A DNA stretch of 64,000 nt from Nitrospirota bacterium (GTDB lineage: Bacteria > Nitrospirota > Thermodesulfovibrionia > Thermodesulfovibrionales > UBA6898), in the NCBI GenBank assembly GCA_016235245.1, contig JACRLO010000013.1, positions 9,254 through 73,253 on the forward strand, given 5' to 3'. Below the pieces are notes generated by a model. That model ran no database searches. It saw only the letters and a list, made by a program, of their open reading frames with translations, and had not been told where the DNA came from. Below are positions 53,271-61,877 of this stretch, in pieces (the first letter of the stretch is position 1; the number at the start of each line of letters is the position of its first letter). The translations under genes were made by a program, and so were the position numbers.

Positions 53271-54500
53271 TTATGCTGCCAGGCCAAACGCCTCGTGAAG
53301 CACCCTGACTGCGAGCTCGGTATATTTGAGGTCTATCACACAGGAAACCTTGATTTCGGACGTGCTTATCATGGCGATATTGATATTATTGGCAGCAAAC
53401 GTCTGAAACATCTTTGAGGCCACACCGGAATGGGTCCTCATGCCGACGCCGATGACAGAGATCTTGCTGATGTCATCCCTCGTGTCAACGCGTTCTGCTC
53501 CCAGCTCATTTGCAATCGCTTCTGAAACTTCAAGCGCCTTGCGTGTATCGGTCTTGGGGACCGTGAAAGAAATATCGGCAAACTTTCCATCGCTGCTGAC
53601 ATTCTGCACGATCATGTCGACCACAATATTTGATGCGGCAATAGCTTCAAACAGTTTTGCGGCAATTCCAGGCTTATCAGGCACATTGACGATCGTGATC
53701 TTTGCCTGATTCTTATCATAGGCTATGCCCGAAACAAAAACATTTTCCATATCCCTATCCTCCTCAACAACCAATGTTCCCGGATTATCATTAAAGCTGG
53801 ACCTGACAACAACTGGCACCTTGTATTTCATCGCAAACTCGACCGAGCGCGTCTGCAGGACTTTTGCGCCGAGACTCGCAAGCTCAAGCATCTCTTCATA
53901 AGATATCTTATCGAGCTTCCGCGCCTCAGGTACGATGTTGGGGTCAGTGGTGTACACGCCGTCAACATCCGTATAGATCTCGCAAAGATCTGCATGGATA
54001 GCAGAAGCAATCGCGACAGCAGAAAGGTCCGAACCACCCCTGCCGAGGGTTGTGACGTCCTCAGTCGGCGTTATGCCCTGAAACCCGGCGATAACCACAA
54101 CAAAACCCTCATCAAGCGCCTGCCTGATCCGGTCTCCGTTAATACGCTCGATCTTCGCCTTCGTATGGACTGCGTCTGTGACAATGCCGGCCTGACGACC
54201 GGTAAATGACTTTGCCTTATGGCCCAGTGCATCAATCGCCATTGCGGTAAGCGCACTGGTGACACGTTCACCAGATGACAGGAGCATATCCATTTCGCGC
54301 TCTGCCGGAGCCGCCGATATCTGATTGGCAAGACCGATCAGCTTGTCTGTCTCACCGGACATTGCCGATACGACGACAACCACCTGGTTGCCCCCCTTGA
54401 CCGTCTTTGCAACGCGGTTGGCCACATTCGATATCCGCTCTACGTTACCGACTGAAGTGCCGCCATACTTCTGAACTATAAGTGCCACTCTCTCCTCCAC
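53271..54500 (-). CDS. lysC: Aspartate kinase
   Basis: First step of the aspartate family of amino acids, 409 residues. The kinase motif is [15 protein letters not shown], with the active-site block [13 protein letters not shown]. Two ACT domains are visible in the C-terminal 140 residues, used for feedback by lysine/threonine. The natural start may be GTG at 54488 (ALIVQKYGG). The stop of apgM adjoins the gene at 54501. Confidence 0.96.
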   Translation of the reverse strand: MEERVALIVQKYGGTSVGNVERISNVANRVAKTVKGGNQVVVVVSAMSGETDKLIGLANQISAAPAEREMDMLLSSGERVTSALTAMAIDALGHKAKSFTGRQAGIVTDAVHTKAKIERINGDRIRQALDEGFVVVIAGFQGITPTEDVTTLGRGGSDLSAVAIASAIHADLCEIYTDVDGVYTTDPNIVPEARKLDKISYEEMLELASLGAKVLQTRSVEFAMKYKVPVVVRSSFNDNPGTLVVEEDRDMENVFVSGIAYDKNQAKITIVNVPDKPGIAAKLFEAIAASNIVVDMIVQNVSSDGKFADISFTVPKTDTRKALEVSEAIANELGAERVDTRDDISKISVIGVGMRTHSGVASKMFQTFAANNINIAMISTSEIKVSCVIDLKYTELAVRVLHEAFGLAA

Positions 54501-55709
54501 CTACCCCTTTATAAAATAATCCATCAGTTTGTGCCCTTCCTCAAAAACCATAATGTCATCTCTATCGGTAATTGTTTCGTCATAGCCGGAGACGGCATTG
54601 ATCTTCTGCTGCCGGCTGTCATAAATCATGAAAGGAACCGGTTCCGCGGAATGGGTCCTGAGCGCAACAGGAGTTGCATGGTCAGGAAGCACGATAATCC
54701 GGTATTCCGGGAAGACCTTCATGCCGGCCAATACACCGCCCACGATATAGGTATCAAAATCCTCGATCGCCTGGAGCTTGTCTTTGCAGCTGCCGGAGTG
54801 GCCGGCCTCATCAGGCGCCTCGACATGGAGATATACAAAATCGACGTCTTTCAGCGCCTCGATCGTTGCCTCGGTCTTTCCCTGATAATTCGTATCAAGA
54901 TAGCCGGTCATGCCGGGGACCTTCAGGATATCGAATCCCGCATAGATACCAAGCCCCTTTGTCAGATCGACCGCAGAGACAAGAGCTCCGCGTATGCCGT
55001 ATTTTTCATGAAAGGTCGGCATCTGGGGCCGCCTGCCCTGCCCCCAGAGCCAGACGCTGTTTGCCGGGTTCTTTCCGGCCCTGATCCTGCTCCTGTTGAC
55101 AGGATGGCTTTCAAGGATATCAACAGAATCCATCATGATCTTCCTGATCACCTCTTCACCGTTGCCGACAGGGAGATAATCGATAATTTCTCTGCCCAGA
55201 ATGTCATGGGGAGGGACACATTCAATATCCGTCGACCCATCAGCCCAGACCATCAGATGCCGGTAACTGACCCCCGGATAGAATGAGAGCGCCCCGGTGC
55301 CAAGCTGACTGCTCACATCCCTGATCAATTCTGCCGCTTCCTCAGAAGATATATGGCCGCTGCTGTAATCTTCCATTACAGCCCTGCTCCTGTCCCTGTT
55401 GAATTTGAGCGTAACGAGATTACATCTGAAAGCAACGTCGTTATTCCCCAGTTCAACACCGATGCTTGCAGCTTCAAGCGGAGCTCTGCCGGAATAATAT
55501 CGGGAGGGATCGTATCCGAGAATGCTCAGATTAGCTACATCAGAGCCGGGGTGCATGCCTTCAGGAACTGTTCTTACCTTCCCAAGGATGCTTGTTGCGG
55601 CAAGCCGGTCCATATTGGGCGTAGAGGCCTTCTGAAGCGGCGTTTTTCCGCCGAGCTCCTCCAGGGGCCTGTCAGCCATGCCGTCTCCAACGATCACAAT
55701 ATATTTCAC
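54501..55709 (-). CDS. apgM: Cofactor-independent phosphoglycerate mutase (archaeal type), copy 1
   Basis: Glycolytic/gluconeogenic mutase of the alkaline phosphatase superfamily, 402 residues. Motifs are IVGDGMADRPLEELGGKTPLQ, the nucleophile region HPGSDVANLSILGYDP, the metal-binding HVEAPDEAGHSG and LPDHATPVALRTHSAEPVP. It lies directly before lysC. A second, diverged copy is at 61878-63086. Confidence 0.94.
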   Translation of the reverse strand: MKYIVIVGDGMADRPLEELGGKTPLQKASTPNMDRLAATSILGKVRTVPEGMHPGSDVANLSILGYDPSRYYSGRAPLEAASIGVELGNNDVAFRCNLVTLKFNRDRSRAVMEDYSSGHISSEEAAELIRDVSSQLGTGALSFYPGVSYRHLMVWADGSTDIECVPPHDILGREIIDYLPVGNGEEVIRKIMMDSVDILESHPVNRSRIRAGKNPANSVWLWGQGRRPQMPTFHEKYGIRGALVSAVDLTKGLGIYAGFDILKVPGMTGYLDTNYQGKTEATIEALKDVDFVYLHVEAPDEAGHSGSCKDKLQAIEDFDTYIVGGVLAGMKVFPEYRIIVLPDHATPVALRTHSAEPVPFMIYDSRQQKINAVSGYDETITDRDDIMVFEEGHKLMDYFIKG

Positions 55710-55781
55710 AAAAACTCCTTACAATGCAGGGGAAAGTCAGAAACCAATGCATTACTGCCCATCGACCCTGGCCGATAGTGC

Positions 55782-56021
55782 CTATTCGATTACGTCGCCC
55801 TCTACCATCTCAACTTCAATTCCTTTTCCCTTCAGAAACGCGATGCCCTTATCGAGGTTATCATCATCTCCCTCCAGCTCAAGCACCATCTCTCCAACCG
55901 TTTCCGTGATCCTGGCCCGCCTGATGTTCGGCATCACCGTAAACTGCTTCGCCATGGAAAAGATCACCGGTTCCTTGATAAGATCCTGAGGAAAGGTCAG
56001 CTTCACGCGTTTTTTCATCAT
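55782..56021 (-). CDS. NIL-domain protein
   Basis: A 79-residue protein consisting of a NIL domain alone (KRVKLTFPQDLIKEPVIFSMAKQFTVMPNIRRARI; GEMVLELEGDDDNLDKGIAFLKGKGIEVE). The domain usually occurs in MetN ABC ATPases or fused to ferredoxins that act in homocysteine synthesis. Here it is alone, 6 bases after the MoaD-like gene and downstream of thrC. Its job is probably small-molecule or cofactor binding within sulfur amino-acid metabolism, but this is an inference from context. Confidence 0.88.
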   Translation of the reverse strand: MMKKRVKLTFPQDLIKEPVIFSMAKQFTVMPNIRRARITETVGEMVLELEGDDDNLDKGIAFLKGKGIEVEMVEGDVIE

Positions 56022-56027
56022 ACGCTC

Positions 56028-56306
56028 CTAGCAGGCTCCGCCTGCGATTGCAGGGACAATGGACACCTCATCGCCGTCCTTGACCAATGTCTCCTCGGCA
56101 TTCAGGAATCGTATGTCCTCATCGTTGACATAGATGTTGACGAACCTTCGGATCTTGTTGTTTTCTGAAACTCTCTCCGCCAGACCCGGATAATTCCTGT
56201 CAAGGTCGTTCACCAGCGCAATGATTGTTCCGGTAATCCCATCGACCTCTTCCTTGCCCTGTGTCAGTTTCTGAAGCGGTGTCGGTATTCTTACTTTCAC
56301 TGCCAT
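56028..56306 (-). CDS. MoaD/ThiS-family sulfur carrier ending GGAC
   Basis: A 92-residue ubiquitin-fold carrier. It begins VKVRIPTPLQKLTQGKEEV and ends DGDEVSIVPAIAGGAC. Carriers of this type become thiocarboxylated on a terminal Gly-Gly, so the extra Ala-Cys must be removed first, as in QbsE-like and HcyS-like systems that use a JAMM-type metalloprotease. It sits 16 bases after thrC and 6 bases before the NIL gene, which fits sulfur delivery to cysteine, homocysteine or threonine-derived acceptors. No JAMM protease or adenylating enzyme is adjacent. AAGGAGG lies 6 bases before the ATG. Confidence 0.9.
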   Translation of the reverse strand: MAVKVRIPTPLQKLTQGKEEVDGITGTIIALVNDLDRNYPGLAERVSENNKIRRFVNIYVNDEDIRFLNAEETLVKDGDEVSIVPAIAGGAC

Positions 56307-56322
56307 GTATCGTTCCTCCTTG

Positions 56323-57564
56323 TTATTGGCCGCTGCTTATTTTTTCGAGCACTTCCTCGAAGGAGGAGAGGCTCGGCTTTATGTAATGCGGTACGGTCGT
56401 ATGTCCCTGCAGTGCCTCCTGCGTCTTAAGACCGTTTCCGGTAATGCAGATGACCGTCATCTCATCGCGCTTAATTTTGCCGCTTTGGATCAGTTTCCGG
56501 GTTGAAGCCAGGGTAACGCCGCCCGTGGTCTCGGCAAAGATACCTTCTGTCTTTGCGAGAAGCTTTATGGCATCGATGATCTCCTGGTCTGAAACATCCT
56601 CGGCATGGCCGCCGGTCTCCCTGATCACCTGGGACGCATAAAAACCGTCCGCAGGATTGCCAATGGCGAGGGATTTTGCGATGGTATTAGGCTTCACCGG
56701 CCGGATAATATCGGTGCCGGCCTTGACCGCAGCGGCAATGGGGTTGCAGCCGGTTGCCTGAGAGCCGAAGATCTTTGTATTGAGGTCCTTTAATATGCCT
56801 ATCTCTTTGAACTCCTTGAGCGCTTTCCATACCTTGGTCAGAAGCGATCCGCTTGCGCAGGGCACAACGATATTGTCAGGGGCCTTCCATCCAAGCTGCT
56901 CTGCAATCTCAAATCCGATCGTCTTTGATCCCTCGGCATAGAATGGTCTGATGTTGATATTTACAAAAGCCCACCGGTATTTGTTGGCAACCTCACTGCA
57001 GAGCCTGTTGACTTCGTCGTAATTGCCGTCCACCGCAATGAGATTCGGTTCATAGACCAGCGAGGCCACGATTTTGCTCGCCTCAAGCGTTGCAGGGATA
57101 AAAATGAAACGGTTGAACCCTGCACGCGCCCCATGGGCAGATACCGAATGAGCAAGGTTGCCCGTGGAGGCACAGGCGACCGTATCGAACTTAAACTCTT
57201 TTGCCTTGGTCAAAGCAACAGCGACTACCCGGTCTTTGAACGAGAGCGTGGGATGGACAACCGTATCGTCTTTGATATAGAGCTCATCGATGCCAAGCGC
57301 CTTCGCAAGGCGGTCTGCCCTGATGAGCGGGGTGTACCCGGAGTTAAGGCCCACCTGGGGTTCACCGTCAATAGGCAAAAGTTCCCGATAGCGCCAGAGG
57401 TTTTCAGGACGCTGCGCTATTTTTTCTCTCGTAATCGCCTGAGCAATCGACGTATAGTCATAGGCTACTTCGAGCGGACCAAAACAGAACTCGCAGACAT
57501 AAATAGGATCAACAGGATATTCCCTGCCGCATTCCCTGCATTTCAGTCCTTTAACATGTCCCAT
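56323..57564 (-). CDS. thrC: Threonine synthase
   Basis: PLP enzyme converting O-phosphohomoserine to threonine, 413 residues. There is a zinc-ribbon-like start (CRECGREYPVDPIYVCEFC), the PLP lysine region LSFKDRVVAVAL and the glycine-rich phosphate loop CASTGNLAHSVSAHG. The neighbouring MoaD-like carrier and NIL protein raise the possibility that it, or a related PLP enzyme, accepts protein-bound sulfide; the sequence itself reads as ordinary ThrC. Confidence 0.94.
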   Translation of the reverse strand: MGHVKGLKCRECGREYPVDPIYVCEFCFGPLEVAYDYTSIAQAITREKIAQRPENLWRYRELLPIDGEPQVGLNSGYTPLIRADRLAKALGIDELYIKDDTVVHPTLSFKDRVVAVALTKAKEFKFDTVACASTGNLAHSVSAHGARAGFNRFIFIPATLEASKIVASLVYEPNLIAVDGNYDEVNRLCSEVANKYRWAFVNINIRPFYAEGSKTIGFEIAEQLGWKAPDNIVVPCASGSLLTKVWKALKEFKEIGILKDLNTKIFGSQATGCNPIAAAVKAGTDIIRPVKPNTIAKSLAIGNPADGFYASQVIRETGGHAEDVSDQEIIDAIKLLAKTEGIFAETTGGVTLASTRKLIQSGKIKRDEMTVICITGNGLKTQEALQGHTTVPHYIKPSLSSFEEVLEKISSGQ

Positions 57565-57637
57565 CGTATCAACCTCTCCTGCGTAAAGTTCCTTATTTTA
57601 CTGCAAATAACCAATAATTGAAATAGCACTCAGGATG

Positions 57638-58420
57638 TCAGGGCCGCTGCCTGTGCTTTGCCTCATCCCAGAGACTATCCATCTCTGCAAGACTCATGTC
57701 AGAGAGCTTCCCGCCCCTTTCAGCCGCAGCCATCTCGATATATCTGAAGCGGGATATGAATTTGCCGATCGTTTTTCTGAGTGCCTCTTCAGGGTTCACA
57801 CCGATAAAGCGGGAGATGTTCACGATCATGAAGAGGATATCTCCGAGTTCATCTTCGATCGAGGCTTCCTTTCTGCTTTTCACGGCGTCCTTGAATTCAG
57901 CCACTTCCTCATCGAGCTTGGCGAGTACGTCATCGATCTTCTCCCAGTCAAAGCCGACCTTCGACGCGCGGTCCTGAAGTTTTCTGGCGCGCAGAAGCGC
58001 GGGCATGGTCTTCGGCACACCCTCAAGGATCGACTCAAGCTGCTTGCCTTCCTTTTTTTTGTGCTCGTCCCATTTGACCAAAACCTCTTCAGACGTTCTG
58101 ATGTCTGAGTCCCCAAACACATGAGGATGGCGGGAAATCATTTTCTTTGCAATGCCATCTATGACATCGCCGAGCCCGAACTCGCCCTTTTCTTCCGCTA
58201 CCCGGCTCTGAAACACGATCTGAAACAGGAGATCGCCTAATTCTTCCTTCACTGCCTCGGGGTTTTTCTCATCAATAGCATCAAGCACCTCATACGCCTC
58301 TTCGATAATGAAGGGCTTAAGCGATTCCCTCGTCTGCTCCCTGTCCCAGGGACAGCCCTTCTCCCCCCGGAGCGCAGCCATGATCGTTACCAGTTCTTCA
58401 AGGTTCATGGACCATATCAT
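57638..58420 (-). CDS. mazG: Nucleoside triphosphate pyrophosphohydrolase MazG
   Basis: House-cleaning NTP pyrophosphatase with two tandem MazG domains, 260 residues. Start block LRGEKGCPWDREQTRESLKPFIIEEAYEVLDAI and EExxE/ExxD metal residues are present in both halves (EELGDLLFQIVFQ and EDELGDILFMIVN). The start may be ATG 58408 (MNLEEL). It is the first gene of the minus-strand block 51199-58420. Confidence 0.95.
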   Translation of the reverse strand: MIWSMNLEELVTIMAALRGEKGCPWDREQTRESLKPFIIEEAYEVLDAIDEKNPEAVKEELGDLLFQIVFQSRVAEEKGEFGLGDVIDGIAKKMISRHPHVFGDSDIRTSEEVLVKWDEHKKKEGKQLESILEGVPKTMPALLRARKLQDRASKVGFDWEKIDDVLAKLDEEVAEFKDAVKSRKEASIEDELGDILFMIVNISRFIGVNPEEALRKTIGKFISRFRYIEMAAAERGGKLSDMSLAEMDSLWDEAKHRQRP

Positions 58421-58518
58421 AGAGACAGAAATGAAATCGTGTCAAACACCTATAGCAGCCAAAGGCTGACCGGCCAAGGACAATTCCATGAAGGGTTGAC
58501 ACAGTTGCCGACTATCTG

Positions 58519-58547
58519 TTGACAACAGACCTTAACCAAATTAGAAT
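58519..58547 (+). promoter_or_regulatory. Sigma-70 promoter for the cNMP/rhodanese gene
   Basis: TTGACA, 17-base spacer, TAGAAT: an almost ideal promoter about 100 bases before the ATG at 58654. The leader holds AAGGGAG 8 bases before that start. Confidence 0.7.
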
Positions 58548-58653
58548 GAAACCGTATCCATAACTCCTCCAGAAAAATACATACGATAGAAAGATCGAGG
58601 CCGCGACTCTTAGCAGAGCGCATATCATCAATTACGATATAAGGGAGATACCG

Positions 58654-59736
58654 ATGCCGCTTCTAACCGCAGACCTGAAGAAGTATCATTACTTTTCGAG
58701 CCTCTCCGATAGCTCACTCGACCTGCTTGCAGAGCAAGTCTCCGAAGTAATGTTTCCTGCAGGCAGTGAAATCATACAGGAAGGCTCGGTAGGCGATTCT
58801 TTTTATTTCGTAAAACAGGGCGAGCTTGAGGTTACCAAAAAGACAAAAACCGGCCAGGAGGCAAAGCTGTCGGTTGTTCGAAGCGGGCAGGGCTTTGGAG
58901 AGATGGCGCTGCTGACCTGTTCGGTCCGTTCGAGTTCGGTCCGTTCAATAACCGATGTCAGTCTGTATAAACTCTCGAAAAAGGCGTTTGAAGATATGGT
59001 GCTGCATGAATCAGCTTTTAAGGCAATGCTTTCGAGAAAAGACGAGGATTATTCGCATTTCAGCAGCATAAAGACCCTGCAGCCGTTCCAGCTCCTCGAT
59101 CCTGAGAAGATGTGTGCCGTAATAGAAAAGATGGAGGAAAAGGATTACCGTGCCGGTGAAAATATCATTGTGCAGGGTGAAAAAGGTGACATCTATTACA
59201 TCATCAAAGCCGGCCGTGTCGCCGTATTAAAGACGAAAAAAGGAGAGCAGGAGTCCCAGCAGATAGCGGTATTAGGCGAAGGAGAGGCCTTTGGAGAAGA
59301 AGCGCTCATCAGGTGCGATCCGCGTAATGCGACCTGTCAGGCGCTTGAAGAGACAACGGTTTTTACCCTTTTAAAAAGAGATTTTGATCAGATCGTAAAA
59401 CCTTCATTTCTCGACAATATCTTTCCCGAAGATATCAATGTAGACACATGCCTGGACGAGTATACGATCATCGATGCCAGAATACCTCCCGAATATGCTG
59501 AAGAGCATATCTATGGAGCAGTGAATATCCCGGTTGAAGAATTGCGATATCAGTGCTCCACATTTGATAAGTCAAAAAAATACATCACGTACTGTCTCAA
59601 TGATTCACGGGGTATGGTCGCCGCATTTCTCCTGAAAAACCGGGGGTTCAATGCACAATGTCTCCGGGGAGGTATAAGCGGCTGGGAGGGAAGACTGGAG
59701 ACGGGTTCCGATGGCATACACCTGCCCCAGGGGTGA
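58654..59736 (+). CDS. Double cyclic-nucleotide-binding domain protein with C-terminal rhodanese domain
   Basis: A 360-residue soluble protein. Two Crp-like cyclic-nucleotide-binding domains are visible at about 15-125 (GSEIIQEGSVGDSFYFVKQGELEV; FGEMALL) and 140-258 (GENIIVQGEKGDIYYIIKAGRV; FGEEALIRCDPRNA). A rhodanese domain is at about 265-355 with active-site Cys in YCLNDSRG. No DNA-binding domain is present. The architecture suggests a cNMP-controlled sulfur transfer or sensor protein. It has its own sigma-70 promoter; its downstream neighbour starts 27 bases later. Confidence 0.9.
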   Translation: MPLLTADLKKYHYFSSLSDSSLDLLAEQVSEVMFPAGSEIIQEGSVGDSFYFVKQGELEVTKKTKTGQEAKLSVVRSGQGFGEMALLTCSVRSSSVRSITDVSLYKLSKKAFEDMVLHESAFKAMLSRKDEDYSHFSSIKTLQPFQLLDPEKMCAVIEKMEEKDYRAGENIIVQGEKGDIYYIIKAGRVAVLKTKKGEQESQQIAVLGEGEAFGEEALIRCDPRNATCQALEETTVFTLLKRDFDQIVKPSFLDNIFPEDINVDTCLDEYTIIDARIPPEYAEEHIYGAVNIPVEELRYQCSTFDKSKKYITYCLNDSRGMVAAFLLKNRGFNAQCLRGGISGWEGRLETGSDGIHLPQG

Positions 59737-59762
59737 CAGGCTGCCACCGCCTGCCCTGCGGC

Positions 59763-60887
59763 ATGGCTGAGTTCCTATACATCCATATTCCATTTTGCGC
59801 AAGGAAATGCATATACTGTGACTTCCTCTCGGTTCCCTATGATGAGGCCCTTGCGGAGCAATATACCAACGCACTCTGCAGGGAATTGGAGCTGAAAAAA
59901 GACCTTGCAGGAACTCTGAAAACGGTCTTTGTGGGCGGCGGCACGCCCTCCATACTTCCAAACTCATGTCTTGACCGGATGTTTGCCTGCATCGCGGACA
60001 ATTACAATCGTGCCGAAAATGCAGAAATAACCGTGGAAGCAAACCCCGGGACCTTGACCGAAGCAAAGGTCAGGACACTGATCTCGCGCGGCGTCAACCG
60101 CCTGAGTCTCGGCATTCAATCCTTCAGCAACAGCGAACTTCGGACTCTGGGAAGGATCCATAACGCAGAAACAGCCATACAGTCTGCCGAAATGGTCCGT
60201 TTATCAGGCATGGAGAATTTCTCCCTTGATCTTATATACGGCATTCCGGGACAGGACATGCAAACCTGGAAGGATTCCCTGCAACAGGCGATTGCCCTTT
60301 CTCCAAAACATATCTCTGCATACGAGCTGACCCCGGAGCCCGGGACACCCCTTAGGAGTTCCCTTGATTCAGGTGACTGCAGCATGCCAGGTGAAGAGCT
60401 GGTCCTCGACATGTCTGACTTCGCGGTCGATCGTCTCTCGGCGTCGGGATATGAGCAGTATGAGATATCGAATTACTCGTTGCCGGGATATCGCTGTGCA
60501 CACAACCTGAATTACTGGGACCGCGGCGACTACCTCGCTGCCGGAGCCGGCGCGCATGGGTTCATTAAGGGATACCGTACAAGGAATACGTCCAGCATCA
60601 AGCAATACATAGAAAAACTGGAAAATGATACAGACCCTGAGATGGAGAAAACAGCATTATCCCGCGAAGACGCGTTGAGGGAGTTTGTCTTTCTCGGTCT
60701 TCGTAAAACTGAGGGAATACGACTCGACGATGCCGCCGAGTTCGGTCTGGACCTTGCGGCTGCAAGCGATGAATTGTTCCGGCTGCGCCTGGTCGAATCG
60801 ACCACATGCCACTTGCGGCTCACCAGAAAGGGACAGCATATCGCCAATGAAGTAATTGTGCGGTTACTTGGGGGCCTCGGCCTCTGA
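59763..60887 (+). CDS. hemW: HemW-like radical-SAM protein (coproporphyrinogen III oxidase-like)
   Basis: A 374-residue radical-SAM heme chaperone of the HemW type. ATG 59763 is used because the family starts MAEFLYIHIPFCARKCIYCDF; the CxxxCxxC Fe-S motif is CARKCIYC. Other blocks are GGGTPSIL, NRLSLGIQSF, DLIYGIPGQ and YEISNYSLPG. HemW lacks the extra Cys of HemN and binds heme for transfer to respiratory enzymes. Its last 24 bases overlap the LETM1-like gene on the opposite strand. Confidence 0.9.
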   Translation: MAEFLYIHIPFCARKCIYCDFLSVPYDEALAEQYTNALCRELELKKDLAGTLKTVFVGGGTPSILPNSCLDRMFACIADNYNRAENAEITVEANPGTLTEAKVRTLISRGVNRLSLGIQSFSNSELRTLGRIHNAETAIQSAEMVRLSGMENFSLDLIYGIPGQDMQTWKDSLQQAIALSPKHISAYELTPEPGTPLRSSLDSGDCSMPGEELVLDMSDFAVDRLSASGYEQYEISNYSLPGYRCAHNLNYWDRGDYLAAGAGAHGFIKGYRTRNTSSIKQYIEKLENDTDPEMEKTALSREDALREFVFLGLRKTEGIRLDDAAEFGLDLAAASDELFRLRLVESTTCHLRLTRKGQHIANEVIVRLLGGLGL

Positions 60888-61163
60888 TTCCGTCAGCCTT
60901 TTCTTCTTTCGTCTGTCCAGAACCTCGGCAAGAAAGGGCAACAGAAGGGACCCTCCCGGCAGCAGGAAGATGATGAGCACCGGGACGTAAGAAGCCAAAT
61001 GCCGGATATGTTTTTTCAATGTCTGCTTCTCTTCCTTTGTCCAGCCCGTTCCCGTGTTGACCGGCTTCATGAAAAGGACCATAAAGCCATTCATCAAAAG
61101 AGCTTCACGCAGGAGCAGTTCCCTGTTCTTCGCAATGAGTCTCTGCAGGACAAAACGGATCAC
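60864..61163 (-). CDS. LETM1-like membrane protein
   Basis: A 99-residue protein with two hydrophobic segments (about 22-36 and 60-82) and the LETM1-like signature LLPGGSLLLPFLAEVLDRRKKKR. The charged part EEKQTLKKHIRHLA lies between. It overlaps the 3' end of hemW tail to tail. Bacterial LETM1-like proteins have no established role. Confidence 0.8.
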   Translation of the reverse strand: MIRFVLQRLIAKNRELLLREALLMNGFMVLFMKPVNTGTGWTKEEKQTLKKHIRHLASYVPVLIIFLLPGGSLLLPFLAEVLDRRKKKRLTESEAEAPK

Positions 61164-61209
61164 CGCAGCGGCTTACCCGCACCCACAGATTTCACCACGA
61201 AGCCGGTTG

Positions 61210-61782
61210 CTACGCAGAGATTTTCTTCAGAAGCCAGGCCATATTCTCGCCGAGATGTCTGAAGGTTGTTACGCCCTCTTCATCCTTCAGGACCTCGCCT
61301 GGGTTCCTGCCCTGACCAATGCTCCAGTAGCTCGAGCCGGGAATGATCATATGACTGATGCCGAAAAAGTAGTTGATGCTTGAGTACACGTCCGTCCCTC
61401 CGGCACGTCTGAACGATACCACGGCTGCACCTGCCTTGCGTTTGAAGAGATGGTCATTTGCCCTGGCAACAAGACCTGCACGGTCTATGAGCGCCTTTAC
61501 CTCGGTCGAGACATTTGCAAAATAGGTCGGAGAACCTATGATGATCCCGTCAGCGCTGATCATCTTTTCGACAAACGTATTGAGCCCGTCATTCTGTATG
61601 CAGCGCTTATTCTTCAGCTCAAAGCATTTATAACAGGCCTTGCATCCTTTGATATCGGTGCCGCCCAGCTGAAGATACTCGGTCTCGATCCCTTCCTTCT
61701 TCAGTTCCTCTAACACAATGTTGATCGCATCACGGGTGTTTCCTTCTTTTCTCGGACTACCGTTTAAGGCAACGACTTTCAT
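61210..61782 (-). CDS. NADPH-dependent FMN reductase/flavodoxin-fold protein
   Basis: A 190-residue flavoprotein of the NADPH-dependent FMN reductase family (iron-sulfur flavoprotein-like). The FMN phosphate loop is NGSPRKEGNT. The cysteine set CKACYKCFELKNKRC (about residues 47-61) can bind a [4Fe-4S] cluster. Other blocks are IIIGSPTYFANVSTEVKALIDR. AGGAG lies 7 bases before ATG 61782. Such proteins act in electron transfer or redox defence in anaerobes. Confidence 0.9.
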   Translation of the reverse strand: MKVVALNGSPRKEGNTRDAINIVLEELKKEGIETEYLQLGGTDIKGCKACYKCFELKNKRCIQNDGLNTFVEKMISADGIIIGSPTYFANVSTEVKALIDRAGLVARANDHLFKRKAGAAVVSFRRAGGTDVYSSINYFFGISHMIIPGSSYWSIGQGRNPGEVLKDEEGVTTFRHLGENMAWLLKKISA

Positions 61783-61877
61783 GGCTTCACTCCTTTTGAT
61801 GAAAACGTTATTACGCATTCCCGGATCTTTTTTGCGGTTCTTGAAAAGATACCTGACTTTACAGTAATATTCAACTT

